Of a stretch of 64,000 bases of DNA, positions 25,730 through 37,088 are shown in pieces; within the stretch, counting starts at the first letter, position 1, and every line of letters starts with the position of its first letter. The notes beneath the pieces were generated by a model that worked only from the letters and a program-made list of their open reading frames with translations, did no database searches and was not told the origin of the DNA. This DNA is from Cocos nucifera (taxonomy: Eukaryota; Streptophyta; Magnoliopsida; Arecales; Arecaceae), in assembly GCA_006176705.1 (NCBI GenBank), contig QRFJ01000293.1:1-64000 (forward strand), given 5' to 3'. Made by a program: the position numbers and the translations under genes.

Positions 25730-26298
25730 AGACCCTATGCCCAACTCAAAGAGCAATTACAATTCTCCATGCCCCAAGGCTGCCTCTCTCCTCCTCCTCC
25801 ATGCCAAACCATCTTCTTCCTCTCCTCTCCACACGTCCCAAAGTAGTTTGTGATCCATGTTGGTGCAATCCAGATGAGAGAAAGACGATAGAAAGCTAGA
25901 AGGCTGTGCTGCTGCAAAGGACAATTGCTGATCTTCGAAAGGTATTTTGAAGATCCTCCAAATCAGATTTAGATCTGATTTTTAGAGATATGATAGAGAA
26001 GAAGAGGATCTCTAGATCTAGCCCAAGTGGATATCAGTAGAGGCCAGGCACTTGCATGGCTAGATCCAGAACCTTCCGCTGCTTACAGGATCATCAACGG
26101 GTAATAGGATTACCCTACATTAAGGTAAATTAAATTTGATTTAATTTATCTAAATTTATTTTAACTATTAAAATAATAAAGATTAGATCTAAAATATCCA
26201 AGATCTGATCTAAATCAAAGAAAAATTTTTTTGAAATATATCTCTCGATCCGATCAGATCTAAACAAACTTGGTCTGGGAAATTAGGATTTTTCTTCA

Positions 26299-26911
26299 TT
26301 ATCTCCTACTAATCATTTTATAATTGATGCAGTAGCAGGAAAAACTATTAATCAAAAAATGAAGGAAGAAGCCTTTGATCTGATCAATAAGATGGCATCA
26401 AATAGCTATTAGTGGCAAACATAATACATGATACCGAGAAGACCAGCAGCTATGTAGGGAGTAGATAGCGCACCAACCTTACTAGCTGAAATTGCAGTTC
26501 TTAGAGCCAAAATCAACAACTTGAAGGAAACAGCTATGCATGTTCAGAGCATCACTTATGATCTATGTGGAGGAGGACATGATACAAGCAACTGCCAGAC
26601 AGGTAATCCTTTTACTAAAGCTACTGATACAACTAATTATGTTGATAATTTTTTTAGGCTGCAACAAAATAATCCCTACTCCAACACATACAATCAAGGG
26701 TGGAGGCAGCATCCAAATTTCTCATGGAGCAATCAAAATGCAGCACAATAGCCACCCCCAGGATTCCAAGTACCTAAAAAAAAGTGCAACATGGGGGAGC
26801 TTATGATCAAATTCATGCAAAATCAAGAAGCAACTATAAAAAAATTTGGAAGCCAAGCTTAGGCAGGAGCAAGCAGCAACAATTTGAAACTTGGAGATGT
26901 AAATAGGTCAA
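26299..26911 (+). pseudogene. Gypsy gag pseudogene, C-terminal part (element H)
   Basis: Begins abruptly after the B LTR with a segment resembling the end of Tat/Athila-type gag (IDAVAGKTIN, then EEAFDLINKMASN). A stop follows at about 26410 and another at 26749. The zinc-binding motif near 26557-26595 reads YDLCGGGHDTSNC. The first ligand, normally Cys, is Tyr (TAT at 26557-26559), while the other Cys, His and Cys are kept. A QNNPYSNTYNQGWRQHPNFSW block follows, in its usual place after the knuckle. The N-terminal half is absent, probably lost with the B 5' LTR. Confidence 0.88.
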
Positions 26912-28027
26912 ATGGCTAAGAAAATCTCTGAGAGACCTCAGGGATCCTTGCCTAGCAACACAAAGACCAATCCAAGGGAGCAAGTCAATGCTATCAACCT
27001 AAAAAGTGGTAAAAAGTTGGAGGAGCGACATCAAAAGAAAGAGACTGAAGAGCCAACTACAAACAAGGAACCATCAACTAAAATTCATCAATCACCAAAA
27101 CAACCAGCAGATGAATGGTCTCCAGGTATAAAGTTTGCCGATCCAAATGTGAAGCCCTATGTGTTGCCACTACTATTCCTAGAAAGATAAATACAGCATC
27201 CAGATAAGAAATTTTCTAACTTTTTCAAAATTTTAAAGAATTTACATATTAATATTTTTTTTGTAGATGTTATCACTCAAATGTTCACATATGCCAAGTT
27301 TCTCAAAGAAATTCTAACAAATAAGAAAAAGCTGAAGGAGCATGAGAGAATAAATTTGAATGAAGAATGCTCAGCAATACTTCAAAATAAATTACCACAG
27401 AAGCTAAAAGATCTAGAAAGTTTTACTATCCCTTGCATTATTGGTGATTATAGTTTTGATAAAATTTTATGTGATTTAGGAGCAAGTATTAATCTCATGC
27501 CTTTTTCTATTTTCAGAAAGCTAGGGTCTAGGAGAACCAAAGCCTACCACTATTACTCTTCAATTAGCCGATAGATCCATCAAATATCCAAGAGGTATAG
27601 TGGAGGATGTCTTGGTAAAGGTAAACAAGTTTATTTTTCCTATTGATTTTATTGTTCTTGATATGGAAGAAGATTATGATGTACCCCTTATCTTAGAAAG
27701 ACCCTTTTTAGCTACTGGAGGAGCTTTAATAGATGTTCAACAAGAAAAAATAATTCTTAGAGTCCAAGACGAACAAGTTACTTTTAATGTTTTCAAAGAT
27801 ACTAAACATCCTAATGATAATCAAACTAATTTTCTAATTGATATTATTAACAATTCAGTATATGAGAATTATGTAGAAAATAGATTTGAGACTATGAAAG
27901 CTAGCAATGTCCAATTGAAAGAGGGTTCAATCAAACATGAAAGTATTCTGATTGAAGTGGCACCAGATTGATTTAGTCCAAAACTCCAAAAAAGTCAAGC
28001 TGAAGATCATAAATCAAAACTACTACA
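26912..28027 (+). pseudogene. Gypsy gag-protease pseudogene (element H)
   Basis: A lysine- and glutamate-rich linker (26912-27190, stop at 27188) is followed by the protease region at 27281-27971. Recognisable pieces are TYAKFLKEILTNKKKL, IPCIIGDYSF and the aspartic protease motif DLGAS at 27473-27487, then GIVEDVLVKVNKFIFPIDF and a PLILERPFLATGGALIDV block. A frameshift near 27530-27600 separates the two halves. The protease would cleave the Gag-Pol precursor. Sequence stops at 28027 where F begins, so RT, RNase H and integrase are not attached. The family differs from the protease in K. Confidence 0.9.
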
Positions 28028-30324
28028 TGAAGGAAAAACCTGATTTTTCGGACCAGGTTCGTTCAGATCTGATCATATCAAGAGATATATTTTAAAAAAT
28101 TTTATCTTTGATCTAGATCAGATCTAAGATATTTCAGATCTGATTATTATTATTTTAAAAATTAAAATAAAATTATATAAATTAAATCAGATTTAATTTA
28201 CCTTGAAGTGGGTAATCCTATTACCCTGTTGATGATCCTGTATGCAGCGGAAGGTTCTGGATCTAGCCACGCAAGTGCTTGGCCTCTACCGATATTCACT
28301 TAGACTGGATCTGGAGATCCTCTTCTTCTCTATCACATCTCCAAAAATTAGATCTGGATCTGATCTGGAGGATCTTCAAAACTCCTTTTGAAGATCAGCA
28401 GTCGTCCTTTGCAGCAGTGCAGCCTTCTTGCTTTTGATCGCCTTTCTCTTGATCTGGAATCGCACCAACCAAAAATCCAAAACTCCTTTTGGACGTGGAG
28501 AGCAGAGGGAGAAGGTGGTTTGGCATGGAGGAAGGAGGGGAGAGGCAGCCTTGGGGTGCATGGGAAATTTCTTAATTCTTCAATCATCATCATACAATCT
28601 GAGTTGGGCGCAGGGTCTTATTTATAGACTATCTGTGATCCAACTTCTCTTCTTCTCAATCAATCACAACTCTTTGTGAAATCAGATCTAAATTTGATTG
28701 GTGGGAATAGAGTCCCTTGGATTCCTCCTTAGAGGGTGCTAAAGACCAGTCAAAGTTGGTTCTTAGAAGAACTCTAATTGGAATCCAAAAAGGAGATGGA
28801 GTCCTTGTCCAACAAGGACTCCTAGGCGCCCCCAACTTGGGCACACACCAAAGGTGGCGTGCGCCCTCTTCCTTGCCAGGTTCTGGCAGGGGGACAGGCC
28901 CCCACCAGCTCTCCAATAGGTGCATGACATGTAGTCAAAAGTAAAAGTATCAACGGTCAACGTTTGACCAGTCAAAGGTAGACTTTTGACCAAAGTCAAA
29001 GAACAAGAAATGGCAGGTGACCAAAAATGATAGGTAATGTCTTACAAAATAAGACAACCTTTTCTGACTTGGACAACCACCAGTCAGACCATATGAAGGG
29101 CTCTGATTGAGCACAAACTCCTTTGGCTCAGTCAGGACAACTTATTTATGATAGCAAAAGAAGAACGTTAGGTTCAATCGAGTGCTAGCACGATTTTCTT
29201 GAACCTAATTGAATCTCATTCAGATCAATTGAACTAGATCAGTTCAATTGATGATCACCAGATTCAAACCCTTGTTTGTGTGACCCAGTTAGGTTCAGTT
29301 CTGTATGGTAATGGGATATGTCATGATCTCTATCATCGACATCATCGAAACTCCTTTCGATGGATCAGAACTCTTCTGATTCGAACAGCTAGAATGATCG
29401 ATCATCTAAATCATTCTAATTGCTCCCAAAATCCACCAGTGACACCTAGCAGTATATGGTGGCAACCCATCAGAGCTGAATGCGAACCTCTTGGTGCAGC
29501 TACCTGTGTGATTAAGTTCTTCTATCTTGAGCCCCGATCAGATTAGGGTTAAGGTGAACTCGTCAAACCCTAGTCTCTGTCATATGATGTAATCATTCGA
29601 TTCGAGTCCAATGTGAAAATCTAAATAGAAACTCTTTCTATTATTTCACTCTACCATGGCCATGGACTTCTGGACTTGATTCTCATGATCATCATAGGGC
29701 TGCTCCTCTACCACCGAGGTAGATAGATTCCATCTTGATGCCATCCAGTTCCTACAATGAACATGCTATAGCCAACATACACCTCAGGGTTCCATATGGC
29801 TAGGAGATCCGAGTAATGGTGTAGTCAAACTATAACACCCTCAAGGTGAACTGCCGATGCACCTCAGGTCAAAGAACCAGACACACTACTGCAGCATCGA
29901 GTCAGTCATTGACGAGAAGGTAGACTCCCTAATGACTACTCGAGGTGGTCACGCTCAGTGCCCTCGTTCTCTAACGAGTACCTGTACTCTCGCTCCGGTG
30001 TCTCCACACCGTAGACTCAAGACTCATCTACTAAAGAGAAGCGATTGTACACCAACCTTTCCGGATCAATCACCATCCTCGTGATGATCCTATGGTCGGA
30101 GCAATTTATGAGTTAATAATGATTATTCATGTCTTAAATTTTCAACTCTTGAAAATATGAATTATCATTACCATTAACTCAAAGGATGTATCACAGACAC
30201 TAAATACACATATGTGATAGAAAATAACCCATTTTATTGATTTTAGTCAAAATTATAATTTTGCCCCTAGAAGTGTATTACAAGTGTCAGCCAATTCTGG
30301 CTTCTAAGGCACATATATCTAACA
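28028..30324 (-). repeat. 3' LTR of copia element F (family P)
   Basis: 2297 bp, minus orientation, TGAAGGAAAAACC to ATATCTAACA on the plus strand. In the terminal ~150 bp I compared, it differs from the B LTR at only a few positions. It carries the GGAGTCCTTGT/ACAAGGACTCC dyad at 28798-28822 and a TATA box at 28619-28626. Confidence 0.95.
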
Positions 30325-30340
30325 ATCTTCCACTTCTCCT
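30325..30340 (-). other. Polypurine tract of F
   Basis: On the minus strand AGGAGAAGTGGAAGAT, directly adjoining the LTR end at 30324. Confidence 0.8.
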
Positions 30341-31288
30341 AAAGGCAATTGGCTACAAGTGTAAGTCCCATCTTCTCAAGGTAGGCTTTGATCTTCTACT
30401 GGCCCAACGGCTTTGTATGTGGGTCTACCATATTATCTGTGGAGTTGACTCTCTTGACCTCGACATAATCCTTCTTGAGGTAATAGCGGATGAGGTGGTA
30501 TCGCCGTTCAATGTGCTTGGATTTTTGGTGAGACCTTGGCTCCTTAGCAAGGGCTATGGTGCCATTATTGTCGCAGTATAGAGGAATGGCATCTGATGGC
30601 ATTACTCCAATTTCTACAGCAAACTTCTTGTACCAGAATGCTTTCTTCATAGCTCTAATGCAGCGATATATTCTGCTTCCATGGTGGAATCTGCTATCAC
30701 CATTTGCTTGAAACTCTTCTAGCTGATAGCACCACCATTGCACACAAATAGACTTCCAGATGTCGACTTTTGATCATCTATATCGGACATGAAATCCGAG
30801 TCTGTGTATCACTGGACTTGGAGTTCTCCATTACCAAAGACCAACATCATATCCTTAGTTCTTCTCAAGTACTTAAGGATACATTTCATAGAAGTCCAGT
30901 GTTCTTCACCAAGATTTGATTGATATCTACTTGTGACACTCACAGCATGAGCTATATTAGGTCGTGTACATAGCATGACATACATGAGGCTCCCTATTGC
31001 AGAAGGATAAGGGATCTTGCTCATGCGTTCTATTTCCTCAGGTGTGCTAGGGCACATCTTCTTGGAAAGATGAATACCATGTCTGAAGGATATTAATCTC
31101 CTCTTAGAGTTTTCCATACTAAACCTCTTTAGTACTTTCTCTACGTACATCTTCTATGAAAGTCCTAGCATCCTATTTGGTCTATCCCTATAGACCTTAA
31201 TTCCTAGAATAAAGGATGCTTCACCTAGGTCTTTCATAGAGAATTTCTTGGACAACCATAATTTGACTGTTGTCATCATGGAAATATC
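30341..31288 (-). pseudogene. Copia RT/RNase H fragment of element F
   Basis: Three minus-strand pieces: 31154-31288 (KLWLSKKFSMKDLGEASF, C-terminal to the RT active site), 30809-31150 (STPEEIERMSKIPYPSAIG) and 30396-30743 (RNase H end with IERRYHLIRYYLKK and VDPHTKPLG). A stop separates the first two and a shift precedes the last, near 30650. The YVDD catalytic loop lies just beyond the break at 31288 and is missing, so no activity is possible. Confidence 0.92.
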
Positions 31289-32293
31289 TATTAGATATCG
31301 TGCCCTAGAAGCCAAAATTGGCTGACACTTGTAATACACTTCTAGGGGCAAAATTATAATTTTGACTAAAAGCAATAAATGGATTATTTTCTATCACATA
31401 TGTGTATTTAGTGTCTGTGATACATCCTTTGAGTTAATGGTAATGATAATTCATATTTTCAAGAGTTGAAAATTTAAGACATGAATAATCATTGTTAACT
31501 CATAAATTGCTCCCGACCATAGGATCATCACGAGGATGCTGATTGATCAGGAAGGTTGGTGTACAATCGCTTCTCTTTAGTAGATGAGTCTTAAGGCTAC
31601 GGTGTGGAGACACCGGAGCGAGAGTATAGGTACTCGTTAGAGAACGAGGGCACTGAGCGTGACCACCTTGAGTAGACATTAGGGAGTCTTCCTTCTCATC
31701 AATGACTGACTCAATGCTATAGTAGTGTGTCTGGTTCTTTGACCTGAGGTGCATCGGTAGTTCACCTTGAGGGTGTTATAGTTTGACTACACCATTACTC
31801 GATCTCCTAGCCATATGGAACCCTGAGGTGTATGTTGGCTATGATATGTTCATTGTAGGAACTGGATGGCATCAAGATGGAATCTATCTACCTCGGTGGT
31901 AGAGGAGCAGCCCTATGATAATCATGAGAATCAAGTCCAGAAGCCCATGGCCATGGCAGAGTGAAATAATAGAAAGAGTTTCTATTTAGATTTTACATTG
32001 GACTCGAATCAAATGATTACATCATATGACAGAGACTAGGGTTTGATGAGTTTACCTTAACCCTATCTGATCGGGCTCAAGATAGAAGACTGAATCACAC
32101 AGGTAGCTACACCAAGAGGTTTCGCATTCAGCTCTGATGGTTGCCACCATATACTGCTAGGTGTCACTGGTGGATTTTGGGAGCAATTAGAATGATTTAG
32201 ATGATCGATCATTCTAGCTGTTCGAATCAGAAGAGTTCTGATCCATCGAAAGGAGTTTCGATGATGTCAATGATAGAGATCATGACATAATCT
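31289..32293 (+). repeat. LTR G (family P), truncated by assembly gap
   Basis: Starts TATTAGATATCGTGCCC (TG mutated to TA) within F RT coding sequence, preceded by ATATC as the expected target-site copy. It follows the B LTR for 1005 bp to about the ATGACATA block, then runs into N. Whether it is a solo LTR or part of an element cannot be told. Confidence 0.9.
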
Positions 32294-32318
32294 NNNNNNN
32301 NNNNNNNNNNNNNNNNNN
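32294..32318. other. Assembly gap (25 N)
   Basis: Exactly 25 N, the same length as the second gap, so a placeholder of unknown true size. The flanks belong to different elements. Confidence 0.97.
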
Positions 32319-32980
32319 TACTTAGATCATCTAAAGACTATTAGCACTTCTAATTGCACATGCACACTAATAAGGCAAAATAGGTATTGATTATAAGGCC
32401 AATTGAGGATTCCATTATTACTGAAAATTGATAATTAATATACATTCTAATCAAAGAAACTTGAATTTAAGGAAAGAGCTACCTGTCTAAAAATAAAGTG
32501 CAAAAGATAAAGTATATGTGGATTGCCCAAAATTTAGTAACTAGATCTCTACACCTAGGTTAAGTATGTAGAGTCACGTAAAACAATGAAGGAAAGGCCA
32601 AGATGCTCAGCACAGATTATATATAAAAAAAAAATGAGACAGTGTGAAAGCTACCTTAATTCATGAGCTTAAAATTGAGAATGTATAGAAAATTAACAAA
32701 AATAGGTGATAAGAGATGATACTTTTTCCTTTAAATTTACACTAAAATGCTAAGTGAGCTTTCACGAATACAAGTGCTGTAGATCTTTGATATACTCTAA
32801 AAAAATTTTTAATTGTATTGACCACGAAATTTGCTTCTGAAGTTCAATGCTTAGTTAGTGGTATTTTCTAAACCTTTTGATCTTTAATCCTAGCTCTATC
32901 TTTGTGATGGATGATCTTATTGAAATATGGTATTAAATAAAGTATTGCTAAGGGAGTAGCAATAACTAAGTTGGGGGGTG
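32319..32980 (+). other. Gypsy 3' untranslated end with polypurine tract
   Basis: No coding sequence. It ends in AAGTTGGGGGGTG at 32968-32980, a classic gypsy polypurine tract directly before an LTR-type TGATAAGTGC. It therefore looks like the 3' end of a gypsy internal region whose coding part is missing left of the gap. It could belong to H or to a second copy of K. Confidence 0.6.
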
Positions 32981-34612
32981 TGATAAGTGCTAAAAATATA
33001 CTATTAAAAATATTAAATTATAAATTAAGAAATTAATATTTTTATTAATTTTATATAGAAAAGAAGACCATCAATATGAAGATCTTATTTTTCTGATTCA
33101 GATGAAATAAGTTTCAAGCAAAACGGACTTCAAACGAGCATGAAATTAAATTTCAAAAGAAATAAATAAATAATATTTTAAACTAAGAATCTTGATCTTA
33201 GTTTAAAATTTAGATCAAGATTCGAAGGTGGCTGGGTGATCTAAATTTTAAACTAAGAATCAGTAGCTTCTTTGGGCATGACCTAACGGTCCAGATTCGA
33301 TCTTCAAGGCTAATCTGATGGTCCAAATAAATTTTGACTTGATTTGGATTTTTAAAATGGTTTTTGAGTGGTTTCTAGCCCGTTTGATCGACATCCAACA
33401 GTCAGAATTGATCCAGGGCTTTTTTTGAGTTATTTTGAGACTTTTAAATCCAATTTCAATGGGATTTTGATCTAAGACCATCTAGATTTGCCTATTTAAA
33501 GGCCTACTGCCTGCTATTACCGAGGAGAATAGGTGGAGAACAAAAATAGAGAGCTTAGGAATAGTTTTAGGGAACCTGTAACAAAGAGTTGAAAACAAAG
33601 GAAGAGAGAGAGAGAGCTAAGGGAGGGTTTTAGAGAGTTTGAGGGAGAAAAACATGGTTTGAGAGAAGAGAGAGGAAGAGTGCTTTAATTTTATTTTTCT
33701 TTTCTTTTTTTCTTTCTTTCTTCATGGTTCTTCTTTCGACGAGCGACTAGTATATGAAGCTGCTCTTCTTCTTCATCGAGTTCTCCACACCAAAAGCAAT
33801 GAACGATCAATTTCAGTGAATAAACAGTCTAATTTCTTCATGCTTTTTATTTTATTTGATATTTTTGATCTTGTTACCATGAACTAAATTTTATTTTACT
33901 TGGGTTAAGGTGTAGCCACTCTTTTTGATATAATATTCAGTATAATTTATTTTTAATTTTAAATTTTATTCATGAGGAGTATACAGATCTGATCTTAATG
34001 CTTTTAGATTACTGACCATCTTCTAATTAATCTGATGAACATAGATGATACGGACCAAGTATATTTATATTATTGCTTCTTGATTTATATACCTTGTATT
34101 ATGAATCGATTAAGAATTCATATGCATGTGAGAATTTTAGTGCGCTTTGGACACAGCATATTTTAATTAGAGGATTTCACAAAATTTAATGCATCGATAT
34201 TTATTTAAATTATATCTAGACCATAGGGTAGTTAATAAATATTGATAGTTTTGTTATGCCTCGACCAAAGGATAGTGAATAATCTAGGATACTCTACCAT
34301 CACATGAAATAAAATTTATCTAATAATCTGAATATTGTATTGATTGAGTTGGTGAACCGATTGCCTTAGTAATCTATTATTCTTGAGTTTAAAATCTTAA
34401 AAATTATACACTCTCTATTTTCTTACAAATTATTAATTATTTTTTTATTTTTTTTATTTTTTTAAATCTTATAAATCGATCTTCTAAATAAAGTTTAGGA
34501 AAGAATATTTTCAATACTTATTTTTCAATCCTCTAGGAATGATACTCTACTCACTTACTTTATTACTTGATCGACTGGTGCACTTACCATAGCTATAGGT
34601 TAGCACGCATCA
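32981..34612 (+). repeat. LTR of gypsy K
   Basis: 1632 bp from TGATAAGTGCTAAAA to TTAGCACGCATCA. The first ~110 bp and the general plan resemble the H LTR, including AAGAAGACCATCAATATGAAG (H near 15780), but the middle is strongly diverged. A TATA-like CTATTTAAAG lies near 33492. The right end is inferred from the TGCACTTACC...GCACGCATCA context. A primer site is not clearly preserved. Confidence 0.75.
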
Positions 34613-34803
34613 ATCTTCTTTCTTTTTTTCTCATCTTTCTAAATTTTTTTAAAAAAAATATCAAAAATTAAAATATATATATAATTAAAAAATATATAAA
34701 AATTAAAAAAGTATAAAAATAGGAACTTGGAAAAAAAAATCTGGTCGATTAGTAAGAGTAGATTCAAATTCTATCCTAATTTAGAAAATTTCTAAGTCCA
34801 CTA
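34613..34803 (+). other. Short leader of gypsy K
   Basis: AT-rich, about 190 bp, no ORF. The expected TTTGGCGCC-type primer site is absent, suggesting a deletion at the LTR/internal junction. Confidence 0.5.
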
Positions 34804-36350
34804 TGGATCAAGAACCTCAGACTCTAATGGACCTTTGGTACCCAGTGGGCTCAGTCCAACCATCCTGTATTTGATTACCCCAGATCAATGTAATCAATTT
34901 TGAAATTAAACCTGAAATCATCAACATGCTCTCTAAATTCATCAGAATTAAGGATGCATATATTTTCATTAGAGAATTTGAGAAAGTATGTGATACTATG
35001 AAAATACATCAACTTTCTGATGATGCTATTAAACTTAGGCTAATTAATTTTGTCCTTAAGAAAAATGCTAAAAAATGGCTATATAGTCTATCCAAACACT
35101 CAATCACAACATGGGATGGCTTTGTAAAATATTCTTGAAAAAATTCTTCCCACATCACAAAACAACCAAGTTAAGAAATAAAATTAATCAATTTTATCAA
35201 TTAGAAGGTGAGCCATTCTGAAAATGTCTGGACCATTTTAAGAACCTTTTAAGTCAATGCCCACATCATTGGATACAAATTTTGATATTATGCCAAATAT
35301 TTTATGAAGGTTTAGAATCAAATTCTAGAATTATGCTAGAGTCAATGTGCTAGGGCCAATTCATGTATAAGAAAGCTAATGAAGTCTGGTAATTCTTAGA
35401 GGATCTAGTAAAAAGGTGTCTATAATGGGAGGCAACTAGGAAAATAGAAATACCTACACCCAAAAGAGGAGGGATGTACCATGTCCAAACTTTCGCAACT
35501 AAATTTGCAAATCTAGCCCCTAGAGTTGAGGCCCTAGAATTATAGAGATCAACCAATGTAAACCAAGTATCCTTTTCCATGTGCAATAGCTGTAGTGCAC
35601 CAGACCATATCATAGATGAATGTCCCTTGCTGATGAAACAGACTGATAATGATTATACACAGGTGAATGTAGCTTATCAAAAACCTACCAATGATCCATA
35701 TATATCAACCTACAATTTAGGATGGAGAAACCAACCAAACTTTTCTTAGTCTTTCAGGCAATACTAATCGACAATCCAATTTTTCTTGGCCCCAAGGATC
35801 AAATTCAAATAGACCTATTGTCAACCAATCTTACTCAAGACCCAACCAACCATTGAACAATCCAACTGATCAAAGGCTTAATTCAATAGAAAAAATCTTG
35901 GAAGCCATGATGAAATCACAAAATGATCTTACCAACCAACTTATAAATTCACACTCTTAAGCCATTGCCCATCTAGAAATATAGTTAGGTCAGTTAGCCA
36001 TAGCTCTTAGTGAAAATGAAAAGGATGGATTGCCAAGTCAACCTGAGGCTAATCCTAGAATCCAAAACAATCAAAAACCCCAACAAGAAGCCTAGATTAA
36101 CCAATTAAATGCTATTCATACACTAAGGTCTAGAAAACAAATAGATAATCATGTGGGTACATCTGAAGCACCACAAGAAGAAATAGAAGACCCACCATTT
36201 GAACCTACATTTGAATAGGACCAGTCTGAAGAACCTAAAGAAATGAAATCTGATTCACCAGCAAAGCCTAAACCAGAATTAGTTGGACCAATACCCAAGA
36301 TTCTAGCATGCTTCCCTAATAGACTTAAGTCCAACCGAAGCTCTGCCAAC
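34804..36350 (+). pseudogene. Gypsy gag pseudogene (element K)
   Basis: Begins near the ATG at 34804 (MDQEPQTLMDLW), with a stop after about 23 codons, and continues in another frame at 34926-35138 with DAYIFIREFEKVCDTMKIHQ and the KKWLYSLSKHSITTWDGF block of plant gypsy gag. The zinc knuckle CNSCSAPDHIIDEC at 35582-35623 has the exact C-x2-C-x4-H-x4-C spacing. A YNLGWRNQPNFS motif follows near 35710-35745. Several stops and shifts are present. Gag would form the particle. Confidence 0.88.
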
Positions 36351-37088
36351 TAGATAAAATTTTGGAGGTCTTTAAGCAAGTAAAAATAAATATTCCTTTG
36401 TTAGATACGATCCAACAAGTTCCATCATATGCTAAATTTCTGAAGAATTTATATACTAAGAAAAAGACTATCAATATACCTAAGAGAGCCTTTCTGACAG
36501 CTAGTGTGAGTTCATTCCTATCAAACCATGTACTAGTAAAATACAAAGATCCAAGATCTCCCACTATTTCTTGCATCATCGAAAAACCCTCATTAATAAG
36601 GCTCTATTAGACCTAAGGGCAAGTGTTAATATACTATCTTATTCAGTTTATGAAAAGCTAGAGTTGAGAGAATTAAAGCCTACAGGAATGAATTTATAAT
36701 CAGTAGATCAGTCCTTAAAAGTTCCAAGAGGAATAGTAGAGAATGTATTAATTAAGGTTGGTAATTTCATCTACCCAGTAGACTTTGTGATTTTAGAAAC
36801 TAAACCTATAATAAATCCAAATGGCCACATCCCAGTTATATTAAGTAGACCATTTCTAACTATAGCCAATGCTCAAATCAATTGTCGAAATGGTATAATG
36901 AAGCTTTTCTTTGGTAATATGACCATAGATCTAAATATTTTTGTCCTGTCTAAAACAAATCAAGTAAGTCAATTGAATTTGATATAAGACAATGTTTATG
37001 AAATCATTGACCTAAGTGATGAAAAATATGATATGAAATTATAGGCAAATCAAAACTATGAAGAATTTGAAGAGATCAAGGATTTAGC
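36351..37088 (+). pseudogene. Gypsy protease pseudogene (element K)
   Basis: YAKFLKNLYTKKKTI at about 36428-36475 starts the block, followed by SPTISCIIEKPS. The frame then breaks near 36600. The active-site motif reads DLRAS at 36610-36624 in place of DLGAS, a Gly-to-Arg change next to the catalytic Asp that should impair it. PRGIVENVLIKVGNFIYPVD follows, then SRPFLTIANAQINCRNG in 36787-36987. The sequence is interrupted at 37088 by solo LTR S and resumes at 39376 with EIPKLELKTLPKYLKY-like linker sequence. Confidence 0.88.
37084..37088. other. Target-site duplication of solo LTR S, left copy
   Basis: TTAGC, identical to 39376-39380. Confidence 0.92.

Larger units (their letters stand above)
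18117..26298 (+). mobile_element. Ty1/copia element B (family P), nearly complete but 5' LTR deleted
   Basis: Contains the last 47 bp of a 5' LTR, primer site, long leader, gag, pol, polypurine tract and an intact 2293-bp 3' LTR. It sits inside H, with H gag resuming at 26299. The coding region aligns end to end with the copia order but carries roughly ten indels and stops. It is the best-preserved copia copy here and served as the reference for A, F and E. Confidence 0.92.
24006..26298 (+). repeat. 3' LTR of copia element B (family P)
   Basis: 2293 bp, TGTTAGATATATG to TTTTTCTTCA. It shares its full length with F and S in opposite orientation. It contains a stem-loop at 24150-24220, W-box cluster at 25338-25399, GGAGTCCC dyad at 25521-25546 and a TATA box at 25722-25729. 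The following TTATC (26299-26303) would be the target duplication, but the partner was lost with the 5' LTR. Confidence 0.95.
28028..31288 (-). mobile_element. Ty1/copia element F (family P), truncated by LTR G
   Basis: Minus-strand copia: complete 3' LTR, polypurine tract and the RNase H plus part of RT. It stops at 31288, where LTR G begins within the coding sequence. The remainder would lie beyond G and the assembly gap, but the sequence right of the gap is gypsy, so it is lost or misplaced. Confidence 0.9.

Noticed and set aside
24006..30324. B 3' LTR and F LTR as the two ends of one large inverted transposon
   Set aside because: Each has its own polypurine tract and pol on opposite outer sides, and the sequence between is gypsy H. 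Two independent insertions explain it.
26299..37088. H gag-protease and K gag-protease as one duplicated element
   Set aside because: Protease and zinc-knuckle sequences differ clearly (C-x2-C-x3-H-x4-C in H, C-x2-C-x4-H-x4-C in K), so they are different families.
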